NCBI GenBank assembly: GCA_937890765.1
Contig: CALADQ010000026.1
Location: 170,279 to 234,278, forward strand
Origin: an uncultured Candidatus Neoarthromitus sp.
Lineage (GTDB): Bacteria > Bacillota > Clostridia > Clostridiales > Clostridiaceae
DNA: 64,000 nt
Reading direction: 5' to 3'
Shown here one piece after another: positions 54,751-62,144 of this stretch (within the stretch, counting starts at the first letter, position 1; each line of letters opens with the position of its first letter). Position numbers and translations under genes: made by a program. Under the pieces are notes generated by a model. The model searched no databases, was not told the DNA's origin, and saw nothing but the letters and a program-made list of their open reading frames with translations.

Positions 54751-55506
54751 TTATACACGATTTTTCAAAATGTTGCACGCTCTTCTTATTTCTTCTTCGT
54801 CTGTTCGCCAAATTTCATATTCGCTTAAACTTGATATGCCCATGTTAACATTTGGATTTCTGAATTCCATTTCGCTTTCCAAAATTTTTTTTGCGGACAT
54901 GTGAAAGCATTTTACATTTGTTTCATCTAAAAATTTTTCAATTACATTTGAAGTTACTCCAGCTCCTGCCATAATTTTTATTTCATTTCCTACTGTTAAA
55001 CTAAGTTCTTTTATAAGTTCAATTCCTTTTAAACAATTTGATTGTTGACCTGAAGTTAAAATCGTATCAATTCCTAAAGTAATAGCTTTTTCCAAAGTTT
55101 CAAATGGATTTTTACAGACATCAAACGCTCTGTGCATTACCACTTTCATATCGCCTGCTGAATCAATTAATTCTTTCATCATCTCAACGTCAAGCTCGCC
55201 ATCTTTTGTCAAAGCTCCAATTACAACTCCTTCAGCACCAGCTTTTCTAAAACTTTCAATTTCCTTTTTCATAATATTTTTTTCATGAATTGTGTAAAGA
55301 AAATCTCCAAATCTTGGCCTTATTAAAGCATGAATCTTTATATTGCAATTATTTCTTATTTCTTCAAATAAATACAAACTCGGAGTTGTACCACCTATTG
55401 ATAAATTTCCACAAAGCTCTAATCTATCTGCTCCCCCATTAAAAGCATTAATAGCAGATTCAAAACTATCAACACAACATTCTAAAACGTAATCATTATT
55501 TTTCAT
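54751..55506 (-). CDS. cutC: CutC family protein
   Basis: 251 residues, TIM-barrel CutC: LECCVDSFESAINAFNGGADRLELCGNLSIGGTTPS at the start, IHALIRPRFGDFLYT near 53, MHRAFDVCKNPFETLEKAI near 125, LTSGQQSNCLKGIELIKEL and IMAGAGVTSNVIEKF. CutC was first called a copper-homeostasis protein; its enzymatic role is unsettled, so the name should not be read as a copper function. Its promoter region is shared with the divergent DUF454 gene. Confidence 0.93.
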   Translation of the reverse strand: MKNNDYVLECCVDSFESAINAFNGGADRLELCGNLSIGGTTPSLYLFEEIRNNCNIKIHALIRPRFGDFLYTIHEKNIMKKEIESFRKAGAEGVVIGALTKDGELDVEMMKELIDSAGDMKVVMHRAFDVCKNPFETLEKAITLGIDTILTSGQQSNCLKGIELIKELSLTVGNEIKIMAGAGVTSNVIEKFLDETNVKCFHMSAKKILESEMEFRNPNVNMGISSLSEYEIWRTDEEEIRRACNILKNRV

Positions 55507-55562
55507 AAACTTCTCCTAAAAAATTTTTTCACAAAACACTTTAAATGTGTTTCGTTTTAATG

Positions 55563-55581
55563 TATAATGATAATCAATATC
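55563..55581 (+). promoter_or_regulatory. Fur box overlapping the -10 of the DUF454 gene
   Basis: TATAATGATAATCAATATC matches the classical 19-bp Fur box at 17 positions and begins with the TATAAT that would be the -10. Iron-dependent repression by Fur is inferred. Confidence 0.72.
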
Positions 55582-55601
55582 AAATGAAAGGACTTAATTC
55601 A

Positions 55602-55958
55602 ATGAAATTTTTCTATTTATCGTTTGGAATACTTTGTTTTGTTTTAGGAGCTATAGGTGTTTTCTTGCCAGTTTTACCTACAACTCCTTTTATGATTGGT
55701 TCACTGTTTTGTTTTACAAAATCATCACATAAATTAGAATGCAAATTTAAAAATTCAAAAATATACAAAAAACACATAGAAGATTTTGTCAAAAATAGAA
55801 GGCTTACAGTCAAGAGAAAAATTTCTTTACTCGCTCTTGAAACCTCTGTAATAATTTTATCTTTTATTATGATAAATTCAATTTATGCGAGAATTTGTTT
55901 GATTTTGGTTTTATTATATGCATATTATTACTTCATTTTTAAAATTAAAAATGCGTAA
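55602..55958 (+). CDS. DUF454 (YbaN family) inner-membrane protein
   Basis: 118 residues. LSFGILCFVLGAIGVFLPVLPTTPFMIGSLFCFTKSSHKLECKF is the DUF454 signature (FLPVLPTTPF), followed by IYKKHIEDFVKNRRLTVKRKI and two more hydrophobic segments. The family is widespread and not characterised; some members lie next to heme or iron genes. ATG at 55602 has AAAGGA 9 nt upstream; the frame continues upstream into the promoter, so an earlier start is wrong. The Fur box over the promoter suggests an iron-responsive role. Confidence 0.85.
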   Translation: MKFFYLSFGILCFVLGAIGVFLPVLPTTPFMIGSLFCFTKSSHKLECKFKNSKIYKKHIEDFVKNRRLTVKRKISLLALETSVIILSFIMINSIYARICLILVLLYAYYYFIFKIKNA

Positions 55959-55969
55959 TTAATTAAAAG

Positions 55970-55997
55970 TATAGCACATCAAAAGAGATGTGCTATA
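55970..55997. terminator. bidirectional terminator, DUF454 / choloylglycine-hydrolase-like gene
   Basis: TATAGCACATC / GATGTGCTATA, an 11-bp perfect stem with a 6-nt loop and A/T tracts on both sides. Confidence 0.88.
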
Positions 55998-55998
55998 T

Positions 55999-56994
55999 TT
56001 AATTTAAAAATAATATGTCTTGTTGTTTTGGCAAATCAATAACTTTCATACTTGTGTTGTTCAATTCTTTTTTCAAATCAACTGCACAAATTCTTCTATT
56101 GTTGTGGAGATTAAAATAATATGTCAAACTTTCAGAACACATTGCAGACATGCAAAGAGTCATTTGATAATTAATTTTTTCGTTATCATCTTTGCAAACA
56201 ATTCCCGCTGGAATATCCACGGAAGAAAAATTATGAAACATTTTTGTTATTCCTTCAATTTCATTTTCACCTTTTAGTGCAAAATTTTTAAGAAGTGCAA
56301 CACGTGAGAATCTATTTACAGACGAATATCCTCCTGGCAAATCCAAACCTGTAAATCCAAAATCGTCAAAATCTTTATTACAAAATTGCTGTTCTGAAAT
56401 TTTTGAAGGAGTTACCCCAATATAATTTCTTAAATTTTGCTCGTGCCATTGATAATTTGGGCTATTTGCTAAAACTCCAATTGAATTTCTATGAATAGTT
56501 ATTCCTGATTTATCAGGTTCGACTATTATAGATTCGCCTGTTCTATCTGAAAAAATAAAATGCACAGGAATTTCATTTCCAAAAACTCCTTCTCCACTTA
56601 AATTTAAATTTTTAATCTTTAAACAAATTTCTTCAATGTCTTCACAGCTTCCCAAAATATAACTTAACAAGAACGCCGGATTCACATCGAATTTATTTTG
56701 AATTTGCGTGTCGTATTTTGCAAATTTAGGATAACGCAAAAGTGCACCCATAACTCCTTTTTCATTTATTCCATCAACGAAAATTGGATGATTTAAACCT
56801 TTGATTCCCATTCCAACAAAAGCGTATTTTGTTTCGAAAATATTTTCTCCATTACAAACTAAATTCAAAACGTGATTTCGATTTATAACTATAATTGCAT
56901 TTTGCGACAAATTTCCATAATCGTCATAGGTACGCCCCAATAAATGTTTTCCATCTTTTGTTTCCCAAGAAAAACTACTACAAGAAAAATTCAT
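55999..56994 (-). CDS. choloylglycine hydrolase family protein (bile salt hydrolase / penicillin V acylase type)
   Basis: 331 residues, Ntn hydrolase. The nucleophile is Cys5 in MNFSCSSFSWETKDGKHLLGRTYDD; the Arg of LLGRTYD and the Asp after it are the usual partners. VDGINEKGVMGALLRYP near 72 and LANSPNYQWHEQNLRNY near 174 (conserved Asn) and NRFSRVALL near 227 (Arg) complete the active site. The enzymes deconjugate bile salts or cleave other acyl amides such as penicillin V or acyl-homoserine lactones. Cys is preceded by MNFS instead of a lone Met, so a short propeptide must be removed. No signal peptide, so cytosolic. Monocistronic. Confidence 0.87.
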   Translation of the reverse strand: MNFSCSSFSWETKDGKHLLGRTYDDYGNLSQNAIIVINRNHVLNLVCNGENIFETKYAFVGMGIKGLNHPIFVDGINEKGVMGALLRYPKFAKYDTQIQNKFDVNPAFLLSYILGSCEDIEEICLKIKNLNLSGEGVFGNEIPVHFIFSDRTGESIIVEPDKSGITIHRNSIGVLANSPNYQWHEQNLRNYIGVTPSKISEQQFCNKDFDDFGFTGLDLPGGYSSVNRFSRVALLKNFALKGENEIEGITKMFHNFSSVDIPAGIVCKDDNEKINYQMTLCMSAMCSESLTYYFNLHNNRRICAVDLKKELNNTSMKVIDLPKQQDILFLN

Positions 56995-57015
56995 TTTAAA
57001 AATCCACCCCTTAAA

Positions 57016-57051
57016 ATTATAGCAATCGTTTACTTCTTAAATCATTATAAC
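57016..57051 (-). promoter_or_regulatory. promoter and operator of the choloylglycine-hydrolase-like gene
   Basis: Minus-strand extended -10 TGTTATAAT (57043-57051) is followed, just after the expected start site, by GTAAACGATTGCTATAA (57016-57032). The same core sits over the -35 of the cellobiose-type PTS promoter at 44303-44340. Confidence 0.55.
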
Positions 57052-57115
57052 AGAAATATGTTCTGCAATGTAAATTTCTATATGAAAAATTTTTATTTTG
57101 TTTTTGTCATGGCAA

Positions 57116-57146
57116 TTGACTATATATTAAGTATTGCTTATACTTA
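57116..57146 (+). promoter_or_regulatory. sigma-A promoter of symporter copy 2 with overlapping inverted repeat
   Basis: TTGACT (57116-57121), 17 bp, TATACT (57139-57144). A perfect 7-bp inverted repeat TAAGTAT-N5-ATACTTA (57128-57146) covers the -10 and is a probable operator; the regulator is unknown. Confidence 0.8.
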
Positions 57147-57216
57147 GTCTTGCAGTTAAATTCCATAAAAATAGTTTAAATAAAATTTAAGTAAAGGTTA
57201 GGTGATTTAAATTACA

Positions 57217-58608
57217 ATGGAAAATTCTTTTTTAACCAGTTTTTTAATGATTAGTTCACCGCTATCATTAACGTTTCTCGCGGTATTGATTTTACTTTTC
57301 GTCCTAATGTATTTTTTAAAAAAACAAAAAGTTAGTTTTTCAGTGAGAACAATAATAGGAACTATTATCGGTGTAATCCTTGGAGTAGTTATACAACTTA
57401 TAGGAAAAACTCCAGAAAATCCAATGGAGGTAACTTGGATAAATGAAACCACAAAATGGTATTCGCTTTTTGGAAATGGTTTTATTGATTTAATACGAAT
57501 GATTGTTGTTCCACTTATAATCATATCAATCATTCACGTTATCATCTCAATAAAAAATTCTTCAAACATGAAACAGTTAACGTCAAAAACTGTTGTTGCG
57601 TATGTCGTTAACGTTTTTATTGCGTGCATAATCGGAATAATAATTTCAAATTTATTCAAGCTCGGTTCATCGTCAGCTTTAACTAATTCGTCATACGAAA
57701 TAAAAGATATAAAAAGCTTCGTTGATATAATAAGAAATTTAATTCCAAAGAATCCTGTTGATTCTATGGTGAATACAAATGTTATAGCAATTGTAATTTT
57801 TTCTGCATTTGTTGGAATTGCTGCAAAAAAAATGTCTTCAATTTACAAAACGCAAATCGATTCTTTTGTGAAACTAATTGAAGCTTTACATAAAATAATA
57901 ATTAGCATTGCAATGTCAATCATAACTTTAGTTCCTTATGCTGTAATTCCACTTATGACAAATTCAATTGCACAACGCGGTATGAAATCTGCACTGGATG
58001 TTATAACATTTATCGTTGCACTTTACGTTGCCGTTGCAATAATGTTCGTTGTACACTTAGTTGCAATTTATTTATTTGGATATAATCCTTTAACATATTT
58101 AAAGAAAGCTATTGCTCCTTTGTTCTTAGCTTTCACATCAAGGTCAAGCGTTGGAACTCTTCCTGTTGCAGTTGAAACATTAACTAATTCAATGGGGATA
58201 ACTGATTCTACAGCGGCGTTTGTTATGGGACTTGGAACAACAGCAGGACAAGCTGGATGTGCTGGAATATTTGGTGCTATGGTCGTTATGAACACAGCAA
58301 ATATGAGTGGCATACCATTAACTTTTTCATTTTATTTAATGACAATTATCGTTGTAACTGTTAGTTCTTTTGGAATTGCAGGAATTCCTGGTGGCGGGCA
58401 CACCGTTGCATCATCTGTTTTATCAGGAACTGGATTAACATCATCTTTTGAATACGTTGGTCCAATTTTGGCAGTTGACCCAATACTCGATATGGGAAGA
58501 ACTTTGCTCAATATAAATGGAGCATTAACAGTTTCGTTAATTGTAGATAAATCATTAAATCAAGTCAACATGGAAACTTTTAATAACAAAAATATAAATT
58601 TAAATTAA
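57217..58608 (+). CDS. sodium:dicarboxylate symporter family transporter (TcyP-like cystine symporter), copy 2
   Basis: 463 residues, DAACS family. Layout and motifs follow copy 1 (33462): VSFSVRTIIGTIIGVILGVVIQLIG, FGNGFIDLIRMIVVPLIIISII, FTSRSSVGTLPVAVETL and AGIPGGGHTVASSVLSG. Differences in the re-entrant loops (SRSSVGTLP here, SRSSLGCIP in copy 1; GGGHTVAS here, GTSTTSAS in copy 1) suggest different substrates, for example cystine against another dicarboxylic or sulfur amino acid. It has a clear sigma-A promoter with an operator, and a terminator after. Same strand as copy 1, 23.8 kb away. Confidence 0.85.
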   Translation: MENSFLTSFLMISSPLSLTFLAVLILLFVLMYFLKKQKVSFSVRTIIGTIIGVILGVVIQLIGKTPENPMEVTWINETTKWYSLFGNGFIDLIRMIVVPLIIISIIHVIISIKNSSNMKQLTSKTVVAYVVNVFIACIIGIIISNLFKLGSSSALTNSSYEIKDIKSFVDIIRNLIPKNPVDSMVNTNVIAIVIFSAFVGIAAKKMSSIYKTQIDSFVKLIEALHKIIISIAMSIITLVPYAVIPLMTNSIAQRGMKSALDVITFIVALYVAVAIMFVVHLVAIYLFGYNPLTYLKKAIAPLFLAFTSRSSVGTLPVAVETLTNSMGITDSTAAFVMGLGTTAGQAGCAGIFGAMVVMNTANMSGIPLTFSFYLMTIIVVTVSSFGIAGIPGGGHTVASSVLSGTGLTSSFEYVGPILAVDPILDMGRTLLNINGALTVSLIVDKSLNQVNMETFNNKNINLN

Positions 58609-58620
58609 TTTAGACAAAAA

Positions 58621-58648
58621 AAAGATGGTAAGAATTTTTACCATCTTT
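58621..58648. terminator. terminator after symporter copy 2
   Basis: AAAGATGGTAA / TTACCATCTTT, an 11-bp stem with a short loop and a T8 run. It also faces the end of the convergent spoIIA operon. Confidence 0.88.
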
Positions 58649-58699
58649 TTTTAAAATAAAAAAGCCAAGACTTAAAACATTACGCACTTAACCCTAGCT

Positions 58700-59461
58700 T
58701 TAATATTCTTTTAGTATACCTTTGAGCTTAGTTAAAACCTTTTTTTCAATTCGAGACACTTGAACTTGACTAATTCCAAGAAGAGAAGCTACTTGAATTT
58801 GAGTCTTATCTTTAAAATATCTAAGCATTATTATTTGCCTACTTTTCTCATCCAATTTGTTTATCATTTCTTTCAAAACAATTTTATTTAAAATCACAGA
58901 ATCATCAGTAGCTTTTTCCTCAATCTTATCTATCAAAAGAATCGGCGAACCGTCATCTTGATGGACAGTATCATACAAATACTGAGTACTTGAACATGAA
59001 TCAATTGCCAAAATTATATCATCAACACTAAGCTTAGTGTACTCTGCAAGTTCATGGACAGTTGGCTCCCTGTTTAATTCTTTTGTAAGCTCATCACGCT
59101 TAAACATTATTTTTCTAGATATCCCTTTTACACTTCTGCTTATTTTTACGATTCCGTCATCTCTTAAGAATCTTTTGATTTCACCTAAAATCATAGGAAC
59201 TGCATAAGTGGAAAACTTAACATTATAATCGCTGTTAAAATTTTTAATAGCTTTTATAAGTCCAAGCGCACCCACTTGATAAATATCATCGTAGTCATAT
59301 CCTCTACCTAAAAACTTTTTACTAAGTGATGCAACTAATGGTAAGTTATTCTCTAAGAGTAAATCCTCAGCTTTTTTATCCCCATCTTTCGCACGCCTAA
59401 GAAGCTCATCATTTTCAATGTAGCGAACCGAATTATTTGAGGAAATATTTTCTTGCGCCAT
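58700..59461 (-). CDS. sigF: sporulation sigma factor sigma-F (SpoIIAC)
   Basis: 253 residues, SigF/SigG group of sigma-70. Region 2 is DYDDIYQVGALGLIKAIKNFNSDYNVKFSTYAVPMILGEIKRFLRDDG; region 3 is ISRKIMFKRDELTKELNREPTVHELAEY; region 4 is LDEKSRQIIMLRYFKDKTQIQVASLLGISQVQVSRIEKKVL. It directs early forespore transcription and is held by SpoIIAB. Sequence alone could fit sigma-G, but its place 7 nt after spoIIAB makes it sigma-F. Confidence 0.95.
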   Translation of the reverse strand: MAQENISSNNSVRYIENDELLRRAKDGDKKAEDLLLENNLPLVASLSKKFLGRGYDYDDIYQVGALGLIKAIKNFNSDYNVKFSTYAVPMILGEIKRFLRDDGIVKISRSVKGISRKIMFKRDELTKELNREPTVHELAEYTKLSVDDIILAIDSCSSTQYLYDTVHQDDGSPILLIDKIEEKATDDSVILNKIVLKEMINKLDEKSRQIIMLRYFKDKTQIQVASLLGISQVQVSRIEKKVLTKLKGILKEY

Positions 59462-59468
59462 TACACAA

Positions 59469-59924
59469 TCACCTTACTTTTATGTACTTTACCATCTTAA
59501 TATGAGTACCCTTATCTTTACTACTTTCTACATACAACTCATCCATAAAACTTTCCATAACAGAAAAACCCATGCCTGAACGTTCAAGGTCGGGCCTTGA
59601 AGTATACAACGGTTCTCTTGCTAGCGATACATTTTCAATTCCACATCCATTATCTATAACGCCAATGCAAACTCTATAAACATCTTCACCATGATTATTT
59701 TTGTGTCCATCTTCAATCTCAACTTGTATGTGAACATTTGTATTTTCATCTTCATGATAACCATGTATTATAGCATTTGTTACGGCTTCAGATACAGCTG
59801 TTTTAATATCACTTATTTCTTCAAGTGTTGGGTCTAACTGAGCAATGAATGCAGCAACTGCAACTCTAGCAAAACTTTCATTACTAGATCTACTACTTAA
59901 AGTTAAACTCATATTATTTTGCAT
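59469..59924 (-). CDS. spoIIAB: anti-sigma-F factor and kinase SpoIIAB
   Basis: About 151 residues. The GHKL ATPase fold has the N-box [16 protein letters not shown] near residue 46, the G1 box [11 protein letters not shown] near 86 and the G2 box [16 protein letters not shown] near 111. It binds sigma-F and phosphorylates SpoIIAA, keeping sigma-F off in the predivisional cell. ATG at 59924 has AGGGGG 6 nt upstream; an in-frame ATG at 59942 is inferior. It overlaps or abuts the spoIIAA stop. Confidence 0.96.
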   Translation of the reverse strand: MQNNMSLTLSSRSSNESFARVAVAAFIAQLDPTLEEISDIKTAVSEAVTNAIIHGYHEDENTNVHIQVEIEDGHKNNHGEDVYRVCIGVIDNGCGIENVSLAREPLYTSRPDLERSGMGFSVMESFMDELYVESSKDKGTHIKMVKYIKVR

Positions 59925-59934
59925 ACAAATCCCC

Positions 59935-60270
59935 CTAAGCATTATTCAAAACCTCTGATAAATCACTATGTATTTTTACAATTTTATTAATACCTGACAA
60001 TTCAATAACTTTTTTAATATTTTTGTTTAAGTTTATCAAAAAAACTTGTCCATCTTTCGCTATAACCTTTTTGTGTCTACCTATAATTATTCCTATCCCT
60101 GAACTATCCATAAACGAAACATTTTTAAAATCAAAAACCAAATTTTTAGAAGTGGAAGTATCTATGTAGTAATCTATTTTTATCCTTATGTATTCAGCTG
60201 AATGATGATCTAATTCTCCATTAAGATACGCTACAATAGTGTTATTTTGCTCTTCACAAAAAACTTCCAA
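59935..60270 (-). CDS. spoIIAA: anti-anti-sigma factor SpoIIAA
   Basis: STAS-domain protein of about 111 residues: [21 protein letters not shown], then [19 protein letters not shown] with the phosphorylatable serine of DSSG near residue 56. Unphosphorylated SpoIIAA frees sigma-F from SpoIIAB in the forespore. The frame opens at 60288, but GGAAAGG would then be inside; TTG at 60270 lies 8 nt after that SD and gives the usual N-terminus. First gene of spoIIAA-AB-sigF. I looked for a sigma-H promoter upstream and found no clear one. Confidence 0.94.
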   Translation of the reverse strand: MEVFCEEQNNTIVAYLNGELDHHSAEYIRIKIDYYIDTSTSKNLVFDFKNVSFMDSSGIGIIIGRHKKVIAKDGQVFLINLNKNIKKVIELSGINKIVKIHSDLSEVLNNA

Positions 60271-60380
60271 ACAAAACATCCTTTCCAAAAACTAATTTGG
60301 GATATCTCGAATATGTAAAAATTTTACAATATAATTTAAATAAATTCAATAATAATATTTATTTTTTTGAATACGAAAAA

Positions 60381-60404
60381 GGCGCACGAAAATTTTCGCA
60401 CGCC
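60381..60404 (-). terminator. terminator of the 218-residue orphan gene
   Basis: GGCGTGCGAAAA and TTTTCGTGCGCC (minus reading) pair with two G-U wobbles, followed by TTTTTCG; on the plus strand these would be mismatches, so it acts on the minus strand. Confidence 0.75.
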
Positions 60405-60415
60405 TAACCTAAAAA

Positions 60416-61072
60416 TTAATTAAATAATTGAACCAATTTCACAACATCATTAATCTTATAAATAATATGGTCAGTATTTTTTATAATTATGGACACCTCT
60501 TCATCGTCATAAATTTTTTTGAATAAATTTATTTTTCGTTCTACTTCACACAAAACTCTTGAATTTACATGTTCAATTTCTTCTTGATTATTGTACACAA
60601 TATTTTCTGTAATCATGGACAAAACAAAACTCAAAACATCTTCAATGTCTTCACCTAACAAATACGAATACATTTCAAAAATACAAATCAAATCCAATTC
60701 CTCAACTAAATCCATAATCTCAGAATATTTTTTAATATCAAAAGATTTTATACAACTTTCGATGCTAAAACCAATTTTGTTTAAAATAATTTTTGTTAAA
60801 TGGTTGTCCAAAATTCCTTTGTGAATATTTTTTATGTGTTCAATACTAATTACTTTTGAAGCATTGAAAATGTTTAAATCAAGTTTGCAAACGTGCATGT
60901 AAACTGTTATAAATATAGACTCCACAAATTTTTTTGAAATGCTCAAAAAATATTCATTAACATCTTTTATATAATTTGCATCTAACAAACCTTCCGATAT
61001 ACTTTCTATTAAATCCAATTGAGCGTTAGCCTCATCAAATAAAAACATTTTCCTAGTTTGTATATATTGCAT
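60416..61072 (-). CDS. helical protein of unknown function
   Basis: I do not recognise this 218-residue protein. It is predicted mainly alpha-helical, with several mildly hydrophobic helices (FVESIFITVYMHVCKLDLNIF, LDLICIFEMYSYLLGEDIEDVLSFVLSMI) that look buried rather than transmembrane, and an acidic C-terminal part. No signal peptide or catalytic motif. It has its own terminator and lies between spoIIA and the M28 peptidase operon, on the same strand. Nothing in the sequence fixes a role. Confidence 0.6.
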   Translation of the reverse strand: MQYIQTRKMFLFDEANAQLDLIESISEGLLDANYIKDVNEYFLSISKKFVESIFITVYMHVCKLDLNIFNASKVISIEHIKNIHKGILDNHLTKIILNKIGFSIESCIKSFDIKKYSEIMDLVEELDLICIFEMYSYLLGEDIEDVLSFVLSMITENIVYNNQEEIEHVNSRVLCEVERKINLFKKIYDDEEVSIIIKNTDHIIYKINDVVKLVQLFN

Positions 61073-61168
61073 AAATTATACTCCTTAAAATATGAAAAAA
61101 CTATGACAAAACACAATTACATTTTAACATATTTTTAACATTTTTCCAACGGTATTCTATAAAAATAA

Positions 61169-61192
61169 AAAGCCCTTTATTAAAAGGACTTT
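61169..61192 (-). terminator. terminator of the M28/oligopeptide-binding operon
   Basis: AAAGTCCTTT / AAAGGGCTTT stem (one mismatch) with a short loop and a U-rich tail, overlapping the end of the M28 gene. Confidence 0.7.
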
Positions 61193-62129
61193 AAATTTCA
61201 TCACATATTAATTCTTTAACCAAAGCAACATAAATTTTCAATCTATCTCTTATTCTCGAATTGAAAATATTTTCTAAGAAATTCATGTTATCCATTTTAG
61301 AATGAATTATTCTTCCAAGAAGTTGTGATTGAGAACGTCCATCTTTTTCGCCAGCATCCCAATTTGTTGATTCAAAATACAAAATTGGAATTTTGTTTTC
61401 AAAAAATGGATAATAATCACTTTTCGTATTTGTAAAACTCAAACCTGTCTGCTCATTTACGTTAAATTTTATGTGTATATTTAATCGCTGAGATATTTCT
61501 TTAACTTTATCCAAAAGATTTTTTGAAAAATCATCAGGAATTTCATCTTTATAAGAATTATAAACGTACATGTTATCTCCAGAAACCAATGTGTCTAAAT
61601 TTATCATGTATTTTATTTTGTTTTTGTCTCTTTGAGATAAAGATTCAACATAATCATACGAACCATGAAGTCCTCTTCCCAAAATATTAATTTCCTCAGC
61701 TCCAAAGAAAATAAATTTTAAATTGTAAGGAGTTTCTATATCTTTAACTAATTCACAAAGTTCCAAAAGTACAGATATTCCAGAACCATTATCATCACAA
61801 GCATTTCCTTCTATTCTTCCGTCGTAATGCGCACCAACAATAATTGTTTCCGAAGAATTTTTTCCTTTTTTATTGACTTCAATATTAAATGTTTCATAGC
61901 CCTCAACTTTAAATTTTAAAAGTTTTGGTTTATAGCCATATTTCTTTAATTCATTTACAATATATTCACGTGAATTTATTTCACTTTCACTAACTAAAAC
62001 TCTATTTCCTATTGATGAAAAATTTAAAATGTGAATGTACGCATTATAACCCAAGTTTTCATCAAAAGCATAAACTCCAAATTGAAAAACGTAAATAAAC
62101 AACGCCAAAAATGCAAAAAATTTTTTCAA
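61191..62129 (-). CDS. secreted M28 family aminopeptidase
   Basis: 312 residues. The signal peptide is FFAFLALFIYVFQFGVYA (cleavage near residue 21). The M28 zinc site is complete: His101 in GAHYD, Asp112/113 in CDDNGSG, Glu145/146 in FGAEE and Asp179 in INLDT. These secreted di-zinc aminopeptidases release N-terminal amino acids from peptides. It follows the oligopeptide-binding lipoprotein gene by 15 nt. It is small, with no protease-associated domain, and lies outside the cell or on the cell surface. Confidence 0.9.
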   Translation of the reverse strand: MKKFFAFLALFIYVFQFGVYAFDENLGYNAYIHILNFSSIGNRVLVSESEINSREYIVNELKKYGYKPKLLKFKVEGYETFNIEVNKKGKNSSETIIVGAHYDGRIEGNACDDNGSGISVLLELCELVKDIETPYNLKFIFFGAEEINILGRGLHGSYDYVESLSQRDKNKIKYMINLDTLVSGDNMYVYNSYKDEIPDDFSKNLLDKVKEISQRLNIHIKFNVNEQTGLSFTNTKSDYYPFFENKIPILYFESTNWDAGEKDGRSQSQLLGRIIHSKMDNMNFLENIFNSRIRDRLKIYVALVKELICDEI

Positions 62130-62144
62130 AATATCATCTCCAAA

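Noticed and set aside
58655..58700. Second hairpin after the sigF stop
   Set aside because: The arms match poorly, with several mismatches; the clear stem at 58621-58648 explains the region.
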